The position numbers and the translations under genes were made by a program. From Lineus longissimus (Eukaryota > Nemertea > Pilidiophora > Heteronemertea > Lineidae), in assembly GCF_910592395.1 (NCBI RefSeq), contig NC_088312.1, positions 13,888,001-13,952,000 on the forward strand: a stretch of 64,000 nt of DNA. Direction: 5' to 3'. Under the pieces are notes generated by a model. The model saw nothing but the letters and a program-made list of their open reading frames with translations, was not told the origin of the DNA and made no database searches. Shown one piece after another: positions 43,028 through 54,604 of this stretch; within the stretch, counting starts at the first letter, position 1, and every line of letters begins with the position of its first letter.

Positions 43028-44808
43028 ACATTAACCTGGGTTCAGCAGGTCAGCAGGTATACCGGATCCCCCTACAGCCAGCTGTTCAAAAGGTAATGTT
43101 ATTCACCCCACAGGGAGTGCAGGTAATTGATTAAGCCCTTGCATAACTTAACAGCAATGGCTTGGCTTCTCTGAGTGGTAAGGAGAATTGACAGTTTTTT
43201 TTATGGGAGTAACATTATTGTGTTGCTTAAAACGTCTACTTTTTACTCATGTAAGAATCGTAGTACTAATAATAACTTCAACTTATTTTCCGGTTATGAT
43301 AACACAACACGCATCTTCATGATCATGATCTTTCTCAAACTAACTCTAACTGAATGACCTAATCGCCTTGGACGCACAACCACATATCAATCCGCCCCGA
43401 CGATCGACACATCCATTCGATTCGATAACACTCGATAAAGTTTGATAAATAAACAAAGTTTTTTTTGCTTTTAGCTGTCAACATCAATGGCAGAATAGTA
43501 GAACTAATAGAACTAATTTCCGAAGTTTCCAATAGTTTGAACAAAAATCAGAACATCACCCATCAGCTGGACTCAGATCTGCATAAATTACGATAAATAA
43601 TGAGGTCGTCGCTTCAATTTCGCAAAGAAAGTTGACTCCATTCGAAGGTTGTTTTGACCAAATTCCGTTTAACTCATCGTTATGAGGGCATTTGAACACA
43701 TTTTCGTTTATCTTTTCTATAAACGTGTGAAGTTTCGTACCAAAATACATTTCCGTAAAGGCTTAAATAAGAAAATTTGTCACTTACAAAATCATCGCTC
43801 CGGTAGAAATAAAAATGTCACCGCCATTTTCTTGACGATAGTACTCCAGGTAGGCTTACTGGACTTTGCGCAACGAAACGAAACGAGCGAAATGGGGGAG
43901 TGACCATTATGTTTTACCCCGGTACGTCAAGTTCGATACATGGTGTCAGTCACCAGTATGGATGAGTGAGGACCCACACCCACCCAAAATTCAACAAGAA
44001 ATATGACACGGGTACCTGATGTGTCTTTTGAAGTAAGATAAGTGTTACACTCAAACTTAAGCGGTCAACCTGGCTAAGTGGGGCGTTGAGTAGTTTTATG
44101 AATCCCATTTTAGGTGGGGAACTTTGGGAAGTTGACCACCTAGGGTATTATGGCACTTAAGTTAAGAACTTTTATGAATATGGGCGCAGACCACTAGATA
44201 GTTACTTTACAGATAAGATTTTATAAGCATATTCAATTCACTGTTTTCTTCCATTGCCTCGACAGACGGCACTGTAAGCCGCACAATTTAGTTTGCATGA
44301 TCCCGCGTTTGGAACTCTGGTCATTTTTTGTTACACAGACCCCACTCGCACTCACCGTGTGGCTTGGATATTGCATAAATATTTAAATAAATTTACCATT
44401 CAAAGCACATTTTAGTGCGTAAAAACTCACGGATATGTTGTTTTCATGAATAAAGATTGCATGAGATTGAAATAGCCATGCACTTTAAAGGCGATTTTGG
44501 TATATTACTACGTTTTTATAGTGTGATCAGGTTCACCATCAGTACGCACGTATGTAGAGTAGAAATGGGCAAAATATCGCAGTCCTGTGGAACAACTAAC
44601 CTCGATAATAGCCTCGTCCGCTGACTTCGATATTGCAATGGCATATCTCCATAGTAACTTTTCCTAACCTTGACCCTTGTCCCGTCACTTAATCTGAAGG
44701 GAATTCCTCGATAACTTGAGTATAGATGCTGCTAAACAGACCACTAGCTAGTTTTCTGCTGTCTACCCATGACCCTGACACCTGACCTTCATAGTCATCG
44801 CATTATCT
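43028..44808. other. Spacer with a possible transposon-end relic
   Basis: No gene was recognised. At about 44058-44187, ACACTCAAACTTAAGCGGTC and CACTTAAGTTAAGAACTTTT, then ATGAATATGGGCGC, resemble the ends of the Harbinger-type elements seen at 21.4 and 56.2 kb. It may be a degenerate non-autonomous copy. Confidence 0.35.
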
Positions 44809-45393
44809 GAGACAAGACCAATATTGATTTGTTAAGCCCTTTAGCAGTTAATTTTAAAAATGTTTGACCGCGTTGCATCGATGTGAATCCGAAATTTGAA
44901 TATGATATTCCGGAAAGTCAGGCGAGTAAATCGTGATGGAATTTAAACTGGTAGTTGTCAACGGAATTTTTTTGATAATCGGACCAATTGGTACACTGAT
45001 GATATTTCGACCCGATTCAACCAATTGGCAGAAAAATCAAATGGCAAAAGTCTTAATCAAATTTTTCATCAAATAATTTCTTTATATCTGCAGACTAAAT
45101 CTTTTCAAGGCTTATTATAAACTGCGAGATGCGGAATGCGAAATCGCGAGATGCCAACCTCGGTGAGAGTACCATGCACCACAGGATGTATTGCAAATAT
45201 GGAAGCTGAAAAGGCGAACATTCATGAAACCGAGGATGTAGTAGGGAGCTCTCCTTCTTTTGACTGGCCCATTGAAATAGACTCCGCTGTGCGATGTGTG
45301 GAATTTAACCTAATGTATAGCATAGTTTCGATGGTCAGACTATCCCGCGCTATTTTTAGGGATGACCAGACGTTCACCAAGTGCATGCCCTGT

Positions 45394-46135
45394 GGCCGAC
45401 TTCGATTGGGACTCGAGTTTTACTCGAGTGACCCGAGTTGCAATCGAAGTGCTGAAACGACTCGAGTTGCCGAACTGTCGAACCAACATGGCGGCAAAGT
45501 TACCCGACACGACTGACCCCAGCCCCGTCGAGAGTGGAACTCGAGTAGACAAATTCCAAGATGGCGGAGAAACTAGATGCCAGGAGGACTTTTGTTGGAG
45601 GAATGGGATCTCTTCCCCCCCTTGCGTTCACCACTAAGTCAGGCTGGATTCCCTCAAGCAGGACATCGAAAATGTTTTTGCAAATTCTAAAATGAGTTGT
45701 GAAGTCTTTCAAGGAAAATATAGGCACAACCTCCTCGACAAAGCCCGTTATCTTGGGGACTCGGCTCCGTCTTAGGAAAAGCTGGAGAATGGGATGAAGA
45801 TTACATTCTCCAAAACAAATGGTGCGTTCATGGTCATCATCATCATTAAACATGAATTCGTACACTATTGCAGTTGTCACATTCGATTCCATAGCTATGG
45901 CAGTCAAGGTATGGCACTGGTGCACTGCCGAAGACCGCAGGGACAGGCGGCTGGGCCGGACGCACGTGTATCGCGAGACGACGACAACAACGCACATGCG
46001 CAGTTTCGTACCAAAATAAGCAAATGCATTTCGATTCGCGACCCGAGTAGGCATGCGCATTCGTGATTTGACGTTATTTCCGGTGGCAGATTTTCTACTC
46101 TACTCTTCACTCGAGTTCGTGAATCAAAGTCGGCC
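45394..46135. mobile_element. Truncated Harbinger-like element, 742 bp, innermost of three
   Basis: The left end GGCCGACTTCGATT and the inverted right end GGCCGACTTTGATT are flanked by TGT at 45391-45393 and 46136-46138, a 3-bp duplication. The palindrome ACTCGAGT is repeated near both ends (about 45411-45545 and 46109). It carries the N-terminal part of a transposase on the minus strand. Confidence 0.75.
45500..46060 (-). pseudogene. N-terminal fragment of a Harbinger-type transposase
   Basis: The ORF contains MFNDDDDHERTICFGE, then PIFSLKDFTTHFRICKNIFD and NARGGRDPIPPTKVLLA. This is the typical stretch before the DDE domain in HARBI1-like proteins, where an 'F..hFR..r..F..L' pattern is followed by 'pip...kll..l'. 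The frame leaves this homology right after KVLLAS. The catalytic domain is absent, removed by an internal deletion. The likely start is the Met in the MESNVTT segment near 45888. Confidence 0.7.
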
Positions 46136-47099
46136 TGTGTTATCGGTCAATCATGTGTATGGTGACTTGTGCCGCCAGGCGTAACAGGAAAATAATCTTG
46201 ATACATGCAGCATCCTGAACCTCGTGGTATTATACTCACAGTATATCTTGAAAAGTTGAAAAAACCTTTGTTGTCAAGATGAACATGCAGTTCAATGTAG
46301 CCTTTGTATTGTCCTCGGCCCAACTATCATTGAATGGAGAAGTGGACAGCAGCTTCAGAAATGATGATTGTCATTGTCCAGAGAAGTAGAAAATCTTCTG
46401 CAAAACATAATGATTACTCATTTCGCGATTTCGCGATTTCTCATCTCGCGGCTTATAATTAGCCTCTTTTCAATACCTCTCTGAATATAGACCTGACAGT
46501 TAAAAACATATTCGCGTGTAATCAAGTATGGATCTATACTGGTCTACTTGAGGTTTGAATCCTCCAACCTGTGGATATTCAATGGCGGTTTTTGTCTCAA
46601 TGAAGGTAGGCATTAGGGGGTTAACATTTTGAGAATTTTCTCAAATTGATTTTCCTAATGTACATGACATCCCATAACTCTCCTAAAAAGGAAAGTGATA
46701 TCTGGTGATTTTGGAAGAAATAAGAGACATATCCAGTGGTACAACCCTGCAAGAAGCGACCAAAGAGAACGAAAACGACGAAAAGTCATGATTTCTCCAG
46801 CCAACAGCACAACGTGCAAGGACCAGCCCTGGCCATTACAAGAAAGCTATGAAGCTGTAAATTTAGGATGTTCTTCAAGAATATATTTGCTGCTCGGCAA
46901 ACAGCCTACATGTATTTTGTTCCGAAGTAATAACATAATGAATGGCAAGACAATACGATTTGTGAAAATGAACCCGAACTCAGACCGGGGATAGATTGGC
47001 TCATATTGGGGTCAAATTAACTTTATATTTCATTATTTTAATAGCTTGTTTTGACCCGTTATAAAATGATTTGAGCACATTTAAAATGTAGTGTAAATA

Positions 47100-47483
47100 G
47101 AGACAAGACAACCATTGATTTTTAAGCCTTGTCAATGTTTGACCGCGTCGCATCAGTTGCTGTGCAGGGATGTGAATCTAAAATTCGGATATGATATTCC
47201 GGACAGATATGATATTCCGGACGGGCGAGTTAAGGGTAAATTGGTAGTTGTCCACGGAAATTTTTAAATGATCGGACAAATTCGTACACTGCTGATATTT
47301 CGACCCGTTTCAACCAACTGGCACAAAAATTTAGCAAACAATCAAAGGTATTTTTCCATCGGATAATATCGTTATATCTGTAGACTTCCCACAGCATGTA
47401 TATTTTCAATATACAGACCTCTCCAATTTGATATAGATGACAGTTAAAAACATACTCGCGTCTAATTAAAAGGTCCGCATCCT
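47100..47483. mobile_element. MITE family M1, copy 2, right end missing
   Basis: It starts GAGACAAGACAACCATTGAT and follows copies 1 and 3 through TTTGACCGCGTCGCATCA, GATATTCCGG and CTCGCGTCTAATT. It stops matching after about 47483, before the right terminus. The GATATTCCGGAC motif is duplicated in tandem in this copy. Confidence 0.75.
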
Positions 47484-49726
47484 AGAAAAGTGTTTTCAAT
47501 TTCGTGATTATGTTGACGAAATAGATGTGTCATCCTATTAGAATACAAATACACGCCCTCATTTTCTTTTTTTTCTCCAAAACAAACACGGACTGAATAA
47601 CAATGAGAACGATGCATTGGACATCGAAGCTCTTCCCAATTAGTCACGTCAACATTATCACGAATGGGTACCCATGGTTAGATTTCACACTCACGTTAAA
47701 GCACATTTACACTAGGCAAACGGCGCCGACGTGTTTGTTGATGGTGATAAAAACATTGCATAAATAATTGTAAAACATTAGTTGATTTCCTTTGCTTTGG
47801 CGCAATTCCCCATACAGGCTGGCCTGTAATTGTATAGAAGAAAATGAGATCTTGATATAAACCACTGCTTGGAATATATATTACATGCCTAATGCGCCTC
47901 TCGGCTCAAAATTGGGCAAAAAGAATGGCTCTCCCTTGATCAAGAGCGGTTGGGGTAAACATGACTTTCAGGTAGAATAATGATAACACAATAATCGCAC
48001 ACATGTCTTGAAGGAATTGTGTTGCCAACAAAGTCATATTTTTAAATCCTCATACAGTAGATTGATAATGTAACATAACAAGAAATGTGATAATATTATT
48101 TCATACATTTTCCTTGGAATTTAGCATGTACTTAGAAATCACTTCCTAGTGTACTTGTATACCGCCTGAAGGCGCCTTAGGCTACTTTGTACTCAGACGG
48201 CGGTATCGCCCCGCCATTCGGCTAGGACATGAAATCCGATTGCAACAACTCTTTCAAAACAAAGTGAACACCGAATTCTAGGGTAGGAGTCTGTTCTCTG
48301 TTTACCAGAGAACAGCTTCGCATGTTTTTAATGAGCTTTCTCTTCACTGTGGAGTTTTGACTGCTTTTGGATTTCAACTTACAGCAAAAATTGTTGTACC
48401 CTAATAGCATAGCTACATGTATTTTATCCACATACATTATGCACACATTTTGTGCATATCACTTTTTTATACAATGGCCCAGACCGAATAGCGAACATTA
48501 TCAGGTGAAACATGTCGGCAATAAAGTCTGGGCAATTATGGACGGACACAATATTAAGTGACTGCAATGTCAACATGATTAATAGTTTCTCGTTCAGTTG
48601 TGCTTAGTGCACGCTTGGCAACTATACCATAACATGCGATAGCTAGCAACAGACAACTGGAGCAAGTATCATCAGCGCATAGTCGCATGCATGTTACTCC
48701 GGCGACAATAAGGCTACATGTACCATGAGTGTTTCACTCATAAAGGACATATATCACGAACTGGTTACATTATTTAAAACCTTACCTCTTGGGTTGATAT
48801 CAAAATCGTTCCTGTCATTGATCTGTTTACATGGATACGTGAATTTAATCTCGTCAGTCGCATCAACTTTGTATGCACACGTTTTAATCAATTGGTGAAC
48901 AACACTCAGTTGGGGAGAGCGGGCGCCGCCAAATGTTTTCACAAATGACACACAGGTTTCTGCGTGACAGTATTCATTTCAAATTCGACCTCATAAACAG
49001 TGATTGCTGGTGGTGATCAGTCCATTTCATTCTTTTAAGGATCACTCCATTTACCGATGCTATTATATATATGGAATTACTTTCAGTTTTCGTCGTATAA
49101 ATGGGAACACTATTCTATTCTGACATCATTTGTTGGCGGTGTAATATCTCCTTAACAACCAATATGACAACACTCTCTCGCGCTCTCGAAATTTCGTTCA
49201 GGCCACAACATCCACATCTATGTTTAGTTTTGGTCGATAACGAATTTTCTTCTGGTTTTTCAAATCAAAAGTGTTTTTTTTGTGATTTCCGTTTTCGCTG
49301 ATCGAGGTTATCTTCGCAACTGTGAGGCTAAAACGAACGTTTTGCCGACATTAATCTGTTGACAGTACGAAGTGTATGCACTATACATAGTAGTCGTCCC
49401 GTTAGCATAATAAACTGCACCCAGTCTCGCGTGCTGTGGGATACTTAATGGAAATAGTACAAGCAACGCAGTGTACGTGTGTTTCTCGGGCCGTACAAAA
49501 TGCGCCATTTTTAAACAGGATATGATCGACAACCTCATAAGTATACGCCAGGACAAATAGGCCTAACGTGATTAAGGAAACTGGAGGTGGAGTATTACGT
49601 TTAATCGCTATATAGGGCGTTTCGACCTATCTCGCCACAATTACTTACTCGAACAGAACAGTTCATATATTCTGCCGAGAAAACTTTGATTCATCTTTAC
49701 GACCGATTTGAATAAAGCCAGGTGCC
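47484..49726. other. Upstream region of the channel gene, no other gene recognised
   Basis: Scanned on both strands without coding support. At about 48160-48210 there is a GC-rich imperfect palindrome (ATACCGCCTGAAGGCGCC with GACGGCGGTAT). CGCTATATAGGGCG at about 49607-49620, some 110 bases before the channel ATG, could be a TATA-type promoter element; this is inference. Confidence 0.35.
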
Positions 49727-51403
49727 ATGGATCCGAAAAAGCCTCGCGCGAACTCTATTACAGATTGCGTCCGTAAATTTGCCATGCTCACATCGGTGAG
49801 AGGCATTGGACGAATATTGAAAGCACAGAACATGTTTTGGAAAGTGGTCTGGGTGATCAGTTGCATTGCCTTTCTCTCCTTTACTATCAGCCAAGTGGTG
49901 ATAAACGTTCAACTTTTTTTGAGGTTCTCAACAAAGCAGGTCCAGTCTATAAACAAGAGTGCAAATGTTCCCTTCCCCAGTTTAACATTGTGCAGCAATG
50001 GACCTTTACGGATTCGGAAGGACACATACGCTAATATGGCAGCCGTCAACACAGGTAGTGCAAAGAGTGGAGGAGCTTTGCAGCAGCGAAAGTTTACCAA
50101 TCCAGTTCAGTACTTTAACTTTCTAAAAAACGTCTCGTCCTCAACTGATATGGAGGACAAATTTGGAATGTCGGAGTCGATTTGGGAGGAACACACAGAA
50201 ACATTCACCGGGCTGTTTCAAAATATGGACATTTCCAAACTGGATAAGTTAGGAGTATTGCAAGATGTGTTCGTTACCGAATGCAGATACAAATATTTTC
50301 TGCGAGACGACGTTAAAATGGAGAAATGTGATAAGATAAGAAAAATACACCACCCTTTGTATCTAAATTGTTTCACTTTGGACTTTGATGAAGTTAAAGG
50401 CATAATATCAAAAGTGGAGTTAGCATTGAATTATGACATGGACGCTGCAGCATCTAACTTGTCAGAAATGATGGATTCTATAAAAACGCCTTCCCCGACA
50501 GTCGTGGCGCTTATCCATCCACTTCACACACTTCCTTTTCTGAGTGAGGTCATTGAAATTGATATGGGGAAAATGGTTGAAATAAGGACAGAGACCATCC
50601 ACTGGTTCTTGCAGAAGATGCCATTTGGCAACTGCGTAGATAATTCGTCGTTCGTGACAGATATCGAGGGGGGACCATTTGTGTTATCCTACTCGCTCTG
50701 CATGTCCATTTGCTACCAGAAACGAACAATAACAAATTGTGGCTGTATGGACCCGTTTCTACCGCGTATACAAGAGGCAAGAACCATACCTTTTTGTGGT
50801 TCGGTTAAAAACCTAACCGTCATGGCTGAAAGACTCAAATGTTTGGACAGAGAACGTGCAGGGCATGCAATAGTCGGCGTACGCAATTGCGCATGCCCAC
50901 ACCAGTGCTCTTATTATGAATACACCGCGAAAGGAGAAAAAACAACATGGCCTCTGAAAGGGTCATATAAGTATGCTTATGATAATTATGCAAAACCATT
51001 CTTTAAAAGATACCCAGAGTCCTACGACCAATTTCTGTACAATAAACAAACAACAAATTCTAGTCCTGCTACTAAAGTTGAAGCAATTCCAGACGATCCT
51101 GCACTGTACAATTGGATGCATCTAAATCTGGTCAAAATCACATTAAGTAAAGGGGATGATCGAGCCCTTGAAATTACCGAGGTACCAGTCATGACGCTGA
51201 CTCAACTACTGAGTGCAGTGGGAGGGGCGTTAAGTTTTTGTCTCGGTATTACCGTTGTGTCGGTGGTAGAGGTGTTTGAGTTGGTCTATGATCTTATAAG
51301 AGTTTCCTTTCGGAGGTTCAGTGGCCCGAGGAACGGTGATGGTATATGCGCTCCTAGTGTACAAGATGTAAGTATGAAGCCAAGTAGACTGACTAAATAT
51401 TAG
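49727..51403 (+). CDS. DEG/ENaC-family sodium channel subunit (ASIC/peptide-gated type), intronless
   Basis: One open frame of 558 codons is close to the usual family length. Membrane segment 1 spans about residues 38-60 (VVWVISCIAFLSFTISQVVI), and VPFPSLTLCS follows at 81-90, the family's post-M1 signature. The extracellular domain has the late cysteine cluster (SYSLCMSICYQK, NCGCMDPFLP, NCACPHQCSYYEY). Membrane segment 2 is about 488-525 (LLSAVGGALSFCLGITVVSV) with FELVYDL after it. The N-terminal His-Gly gating motif is Arg25-Gly26 here. The filter triplet, normally Gly-x-Ser, reads Gly507-Ile-Thr. Such channels act in the plasma membrane as trimers and conduct Na+. The absence of introns is unusual and could reflect retroposition. 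The start is the first ATG in frame, preceded by AGGTGCC. The gating ligand cannot be read from sequence. Confidence 0.92.
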   Translation: MDPKKPRANSITDCVRKFAMLTSVRGIGRILKAQNMFWKVVWVISCIAFLSFTISQVVINVQLFLRFSTKQVQSINKSANVPFPSLTLCSNGPLRIRKDTYANMAAVNTGSAKSGGALQQRKFTNPVQYFNFLKNVSSSTDMEDKFGMSESIWEEHTETFTGLFQNMDISKLDKLGVLQDVFVTECRYKYFLRDDVKMEKCDKIRKIHHPLYLNCFTLDFDEVKGIISKVELALNYDMDAAASNLSEMMDSIKTPSPTVVALIHPLHTLPFLSEVIEIDMGKMVEIRTETIHWFLQKMPFGNCVDNSSFVTDIEGGPFVLSYSLCMSICYQKRTITNCGCMDPFLPRIQEARTIPFCGSVKNLTVMAERLKCLDRERAGHAIVGVRNCACPHQCSYYEYTAKGEKTTWPLKGSYKYAYDNYAKPFFKRYPESYDQFLYNKQTTNSSPATKVEAIPDDPALYNWMHLNLVKITLSKGDDRALEITEVPVMTLTQLLSAVGGALSFCLGITVVSVVEVFELVYDLIRVSFRRFSGPRNGDGICAPSVQDVSMKPSRLTKY

Positions 51404-52441
51404 AGTGCCGAGCATAACGTTAGAGAAAAAGTCCATTCGAACGATACACAGTGGTCAAACATTATTATGACAGTTTAGCAAAACCATGTGATATTAAACA
51501 AACAAAGTACCTGGACTGTAATGTGATGGCATATTTCGTTTCAAACACAAATGTCACCATGGGACCTCTGGTGCAGCCACCTCAGATTTCAAGGTCTGAT
51601 TAAGTCATAATGGTAGCATTGATACCTATATTCAATTACATTCGTAACACCACAGACTCTACAGTAACCGATAGCATTATCGAATTGCGCATAGAATGGA
51701 TGAATCATATTTGTGAAGGTAAATAGATGCATAATCGGTGCAACAACTGCGCAGAGGCGAGAATATTTCAAATCACCGTGAGATATAGAAATGACGTTGT
51801 GGTCGTGTTATAAAGGAGCTTAAGAGGGGTTTTTTTTGGGGGGGGGGGCGTATTATTACATCATTCAAAAGCCTCTCTACACAAGCAAGGGCATAGTGCA
51901 CACAAACTCATCAAAAAGTCTTTGAGGTTGGACGTCCTCGATCATACTGTTCCGAGGGAAAATATACTTTGCATTTCATGTGACATGGCAGTATGAGTAA
52001 GTTATAAGCAGAGCCTGCTATACTAACTGGAAGTGCATTCCAATGGCCCAATTCTTTGTTGTATAGGATGGTAATGCACATATTAATGCCGACGGGGTTG
52101 AAAAATAGCCGATTCGCAATGAATTATCCTTTCGTAACAAAGGATTCGACCTTCGGAAGATAGCAAGCTCGTTTGTACACTGGTATCATAGATGACGAAT
52201 TCCATTTCGTTCACCGTATTCACTTTTGAGGATTTCCCTTTCTTTTTATCGTTGTTGTCTGCAGAGCAGCTTCTTTTGCTACTCAAAGAAATTTCTATTG
52301 CACCAAGGGTTGGTCAATTTATTCATGAAAGCTTTGAATGTCATTTACTTATTATTTGTCTCATACTCATTTGTGTGATATGTGTTGTTTGATTTTATCT
52401 TCTTGTATATATTTTATATCGTTTTCTGTCATAACTAAATT
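51404..52441. other. Downstream region of the channel gene
   Basis: No second gene was recognised. ATTAAA at about 51493 may serve as a polyadenylation signal. A T-run and G-run (about 51829-51848) follows. ORFs here are short and without domains. Confidence 0.4.
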
Positions 52442-52447
52442 GGTATG

Positions 52448-53363
52448 TACGGTGGTGGGTAAGGCCAAGCATAGCACAATTGTTTTCGTTTTCCTGACTT
52501 GATTTCGTTTTCCTGCAAGCACATTTTTCGTTTTCTCGACATTTTACTTCCGTTTTCCCGACTTTTTACTTCCCGTACATACATTAGGCCTGTTTTGGCC
52601 AGCAAACTTCATGTCACGGAGCTAGACGCACTGTATGTTTGCTATGAGGGCCAAATGAATAACACAATATGTTTGATAAACGAATAAGCAGTTGTGTAAC
52701 AGCCTACCTGACTCCGTGTGTTTTGCTGCGTGCTCCTCCTAAAGACAAGGCCATCATTGATTTTTTAAGCCTTTTAGTAGTTGCATTGTCAATATTTGAC
52801 CGCGTCGCATCAAACACTGCGTGGGGTTATGAATCTGAAATTTGGATATGATATTCCGAATAGTCGGGCGAGTAAATGGTGAAATTTAAACTGGTAGTTG
52901 ACCAAGGGAATTTGTTGATAAACGGATAAAATTGGAGAGACGTTGATATTTCCACTCTTTTCATCCAACTGGCAGAAAAAAATCTCAAAAAACCCCCTAT
53001 TGCCGAATTAGCAAAAATCAAAATTGATTTTTTTTTTCATCAAATTTCTTTATATCTGTAGACTTGCCACAACAAATATCTTTTCAATACCTCTCCAAAT
53101 ATGTGCTTGAAAGTTTAAATATAGTCGCGTCTAATTGATAGGTCTGGATCCTCCAACCTATGAATTTGCAATGGTGGTCTTGTCTCTCCTTGTACGTACG
53201 TGAAAACCGAAGTAAAAAGTCAGGAAAGCGGAAATAAAAAGTCGGGAAAACGGAAGTGAAATGTCGGGAAAGTAAGATAAACGAAATAAAGTCAGCAAAA
53301 CGAAAAATTTGCTCAAAGGAAAACGAAAAATAACGTTATGCGTGGCCTTTCCCAGCCGCCGGA
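52448..53363. mobile_element. Fold-back element F1 with a 6-bp GGTATG duplication, host of MITE M1 copy 3
   Basis: The left end TACGGTGGTGGGTAAGGCC matches the inverted right end TCCGGCGGCTGGGAAAGGCC. Arms of about 130 bp share several CGTTTTCCTGACTT/TTTACTTCCGTTTTCCCGAC units. GGTATG lies at 52442-52447 and 53364-53369. The centre is occupied by MITE M1 (52742-53186). There is no coding sequence. Confidence 0.8.
52742..53186. mobile_element. MITE family M1, copy 3, complete
   Basis: The termini AGACAAGGCCATCATTGAT and the inverted AGACAAGACCACCATTGC enclose 445 bp that align with copies at 44.8-46.6 and 47.1-47.5 kb. It sits between the arms of fold-back element F1. This is the only uninterrupted copy in the window and defines the unit. 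Confidence 0.8.
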
Positions 53364-53369
53364 GGTATG

Positions 53370-54053
53370 AGACATACATGTATTGATAAATTTAATTGAA
53401 TTGAATTATTGAGTGAAGTGCATTGAATTGGTATCAGGGCGAGTGGGGGAAGACGTTTCCGGCGCGAGGCCGTGTGCCTGCTAAAAATAACGAATGATAG
53501 GCCGAGCCTATTAACCTTACATGCAAGCCTGTAGTGGAACACGACACCAGTGTAATGTTTTTGAGTGTTTCTGTTTTTGAGTGTTTCCCCTCATTGTTTG
53601 GGAACGCTCAAAAATAGATTGACAAGTTTGTCTGTGTATCCCCCCCTATTGAAAAGTCGTGGTCTCTCCAGCTGCCTATTGTTTGGAAACACTGACACAT
53701 GGGAAACAACCACAGATGTTACACCGGGTTTAAAACCTGAAGTGGAAGTAAGACTAGTAAAAAGCCGTCCACTCGTCTAACATGTTCGTACTTGTATGGT
53801 TTTAAATGCTCACATGTATTGTTAGTAAGCCTAACATAAGTATATTGACGAACTGTTGTCTTATAACAATGAAAGTACACATAATTCTATGTTTTCTTCA
53901 TTTTCTGATAAAACCACAACCAACTCATATATAGACTGACGATTGTGACTGTGCAGGTACTGACTTAATATCGAGTAGGTGTATTCATTGAACAATAAAG
54001 ATGTCGTCAATGACAAATGGGTGTATTTACCTAACACTGGGGTTCGATTTCAC
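53370..54053. other. Spacer, no gene recognised
   Basis: Contains a short direct repeat, TTTTTGAGTGTTTCTG/TTTTTGAGTGTTTCCC, at about 53560-53590. A 71-codon ORF at 53565 lacks any recognisable domain. Confidence 0.4.
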
Positions 54054-54057
54054 ATTT

Positions 54058-54279
54058 GTGACTCGCTCTACCAAAACTAGGCGCTTGTCGCATCTGAACT
54101 TGACAGGTTGATACGGACTTGTTGTTCATTTCCCTATTGTAGACCTTTTTGTGACATCTATTACAAACTGATTTGGTCACATTTCACAAAAGGTCTACAA
54201 TAGGGAAATGAACAACAAGTCCGTATCAACCTGTCAAGTTCAGATGCGACAAGCGCCTAGTTTTGGTAGAGCGGGTCAC
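54058..54279. mobile_element. Near-perfect palindromic MITE, 222 bp
   Basis: The left arm (54058 to about 54154, GTGACTCGCTCTACCAAAAC onward) and right arm (about 54184-54279) are almost exact reverse complements over about 95 bp. The loop is about 30 bp. ATTT lies on both sides (54054-54057 and 54280-54283). The few mismatches imply a young insertion or ongoing arm homogenisation. No ORF. Confidence 0.9.
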
Positions 54280-54532
54280 ATTTACGTGAGGTAGTCAATG
54301 CAGACTTCTCTCATAGAATTATTGTATTCTAAATATCTATCTCTTGGACTTAGTTCCCAATAACAAACAGACTGACCCAAACCACGGTCGACCATCAAAC
54401 CAAAGCACGAGGACCAGGTCTTTCGAGGAGAACAATTAGACCAAGATATCTCGATTCAGTTCAGCAGTTTTATTTAGTTCCAGTGCAATTTTTTTGAAGC
54501 AAAGTGGGGGGCTTTGGCAGAAGGTGGAATTT

Positions 54533-54604
54533 AATTGAAACCGATCACCGTTCCTTCAGACTCTGATTGAAACCGATCACCCTTCCTTCAGACTCTGATT
54601 GGAA
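54533..54604. repeat. Two-copy tandem repeat, 36 bp
   Basis: GATTGAAACCGATCACCCTT followed by CCTTCAGACTCT occurs twice in tandem (the first copy begins AATTGAAACCGATCACCGTT). It is too short and non-coding to interpret. Confidence 0.8.

Larger units (their letters stand above)
45121..46452. mobile_element. Element with GCGAGATG termini inserted in MITE M1 copy 1
   Basis: The left end ACTGCGAGATGCGGAATGCG resembles the inverted right end (GCCGCGAGATGAGAAATCGC). TTATAA lies on both sides (45115-45120 and 46453-46458). Without the inner element it is about 590 bp. Its subterminal AAATCGCGA motifs are repeated. Exact borders are uncertain by a few bases. Confidence 0.65.
44809..46599. mobile_element. 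Dispersed MITE family M1, copy 1, interrupted by nested elements
   Basis: The left end GAGACAAGACCAATATTGAT matches the inverted right end (GAGACAAAAACCGCCATTGA). With the insertion at 45121-46452 removed, the remaining sequence of about 459 bp aligns along its whole length to copy 3 at 52742-53186. Shared marks are TTTGACCGCGT, GATATTCCGG, ACTGGTAGTTG and GATCCTCCAACC. Confidence 0.8.
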
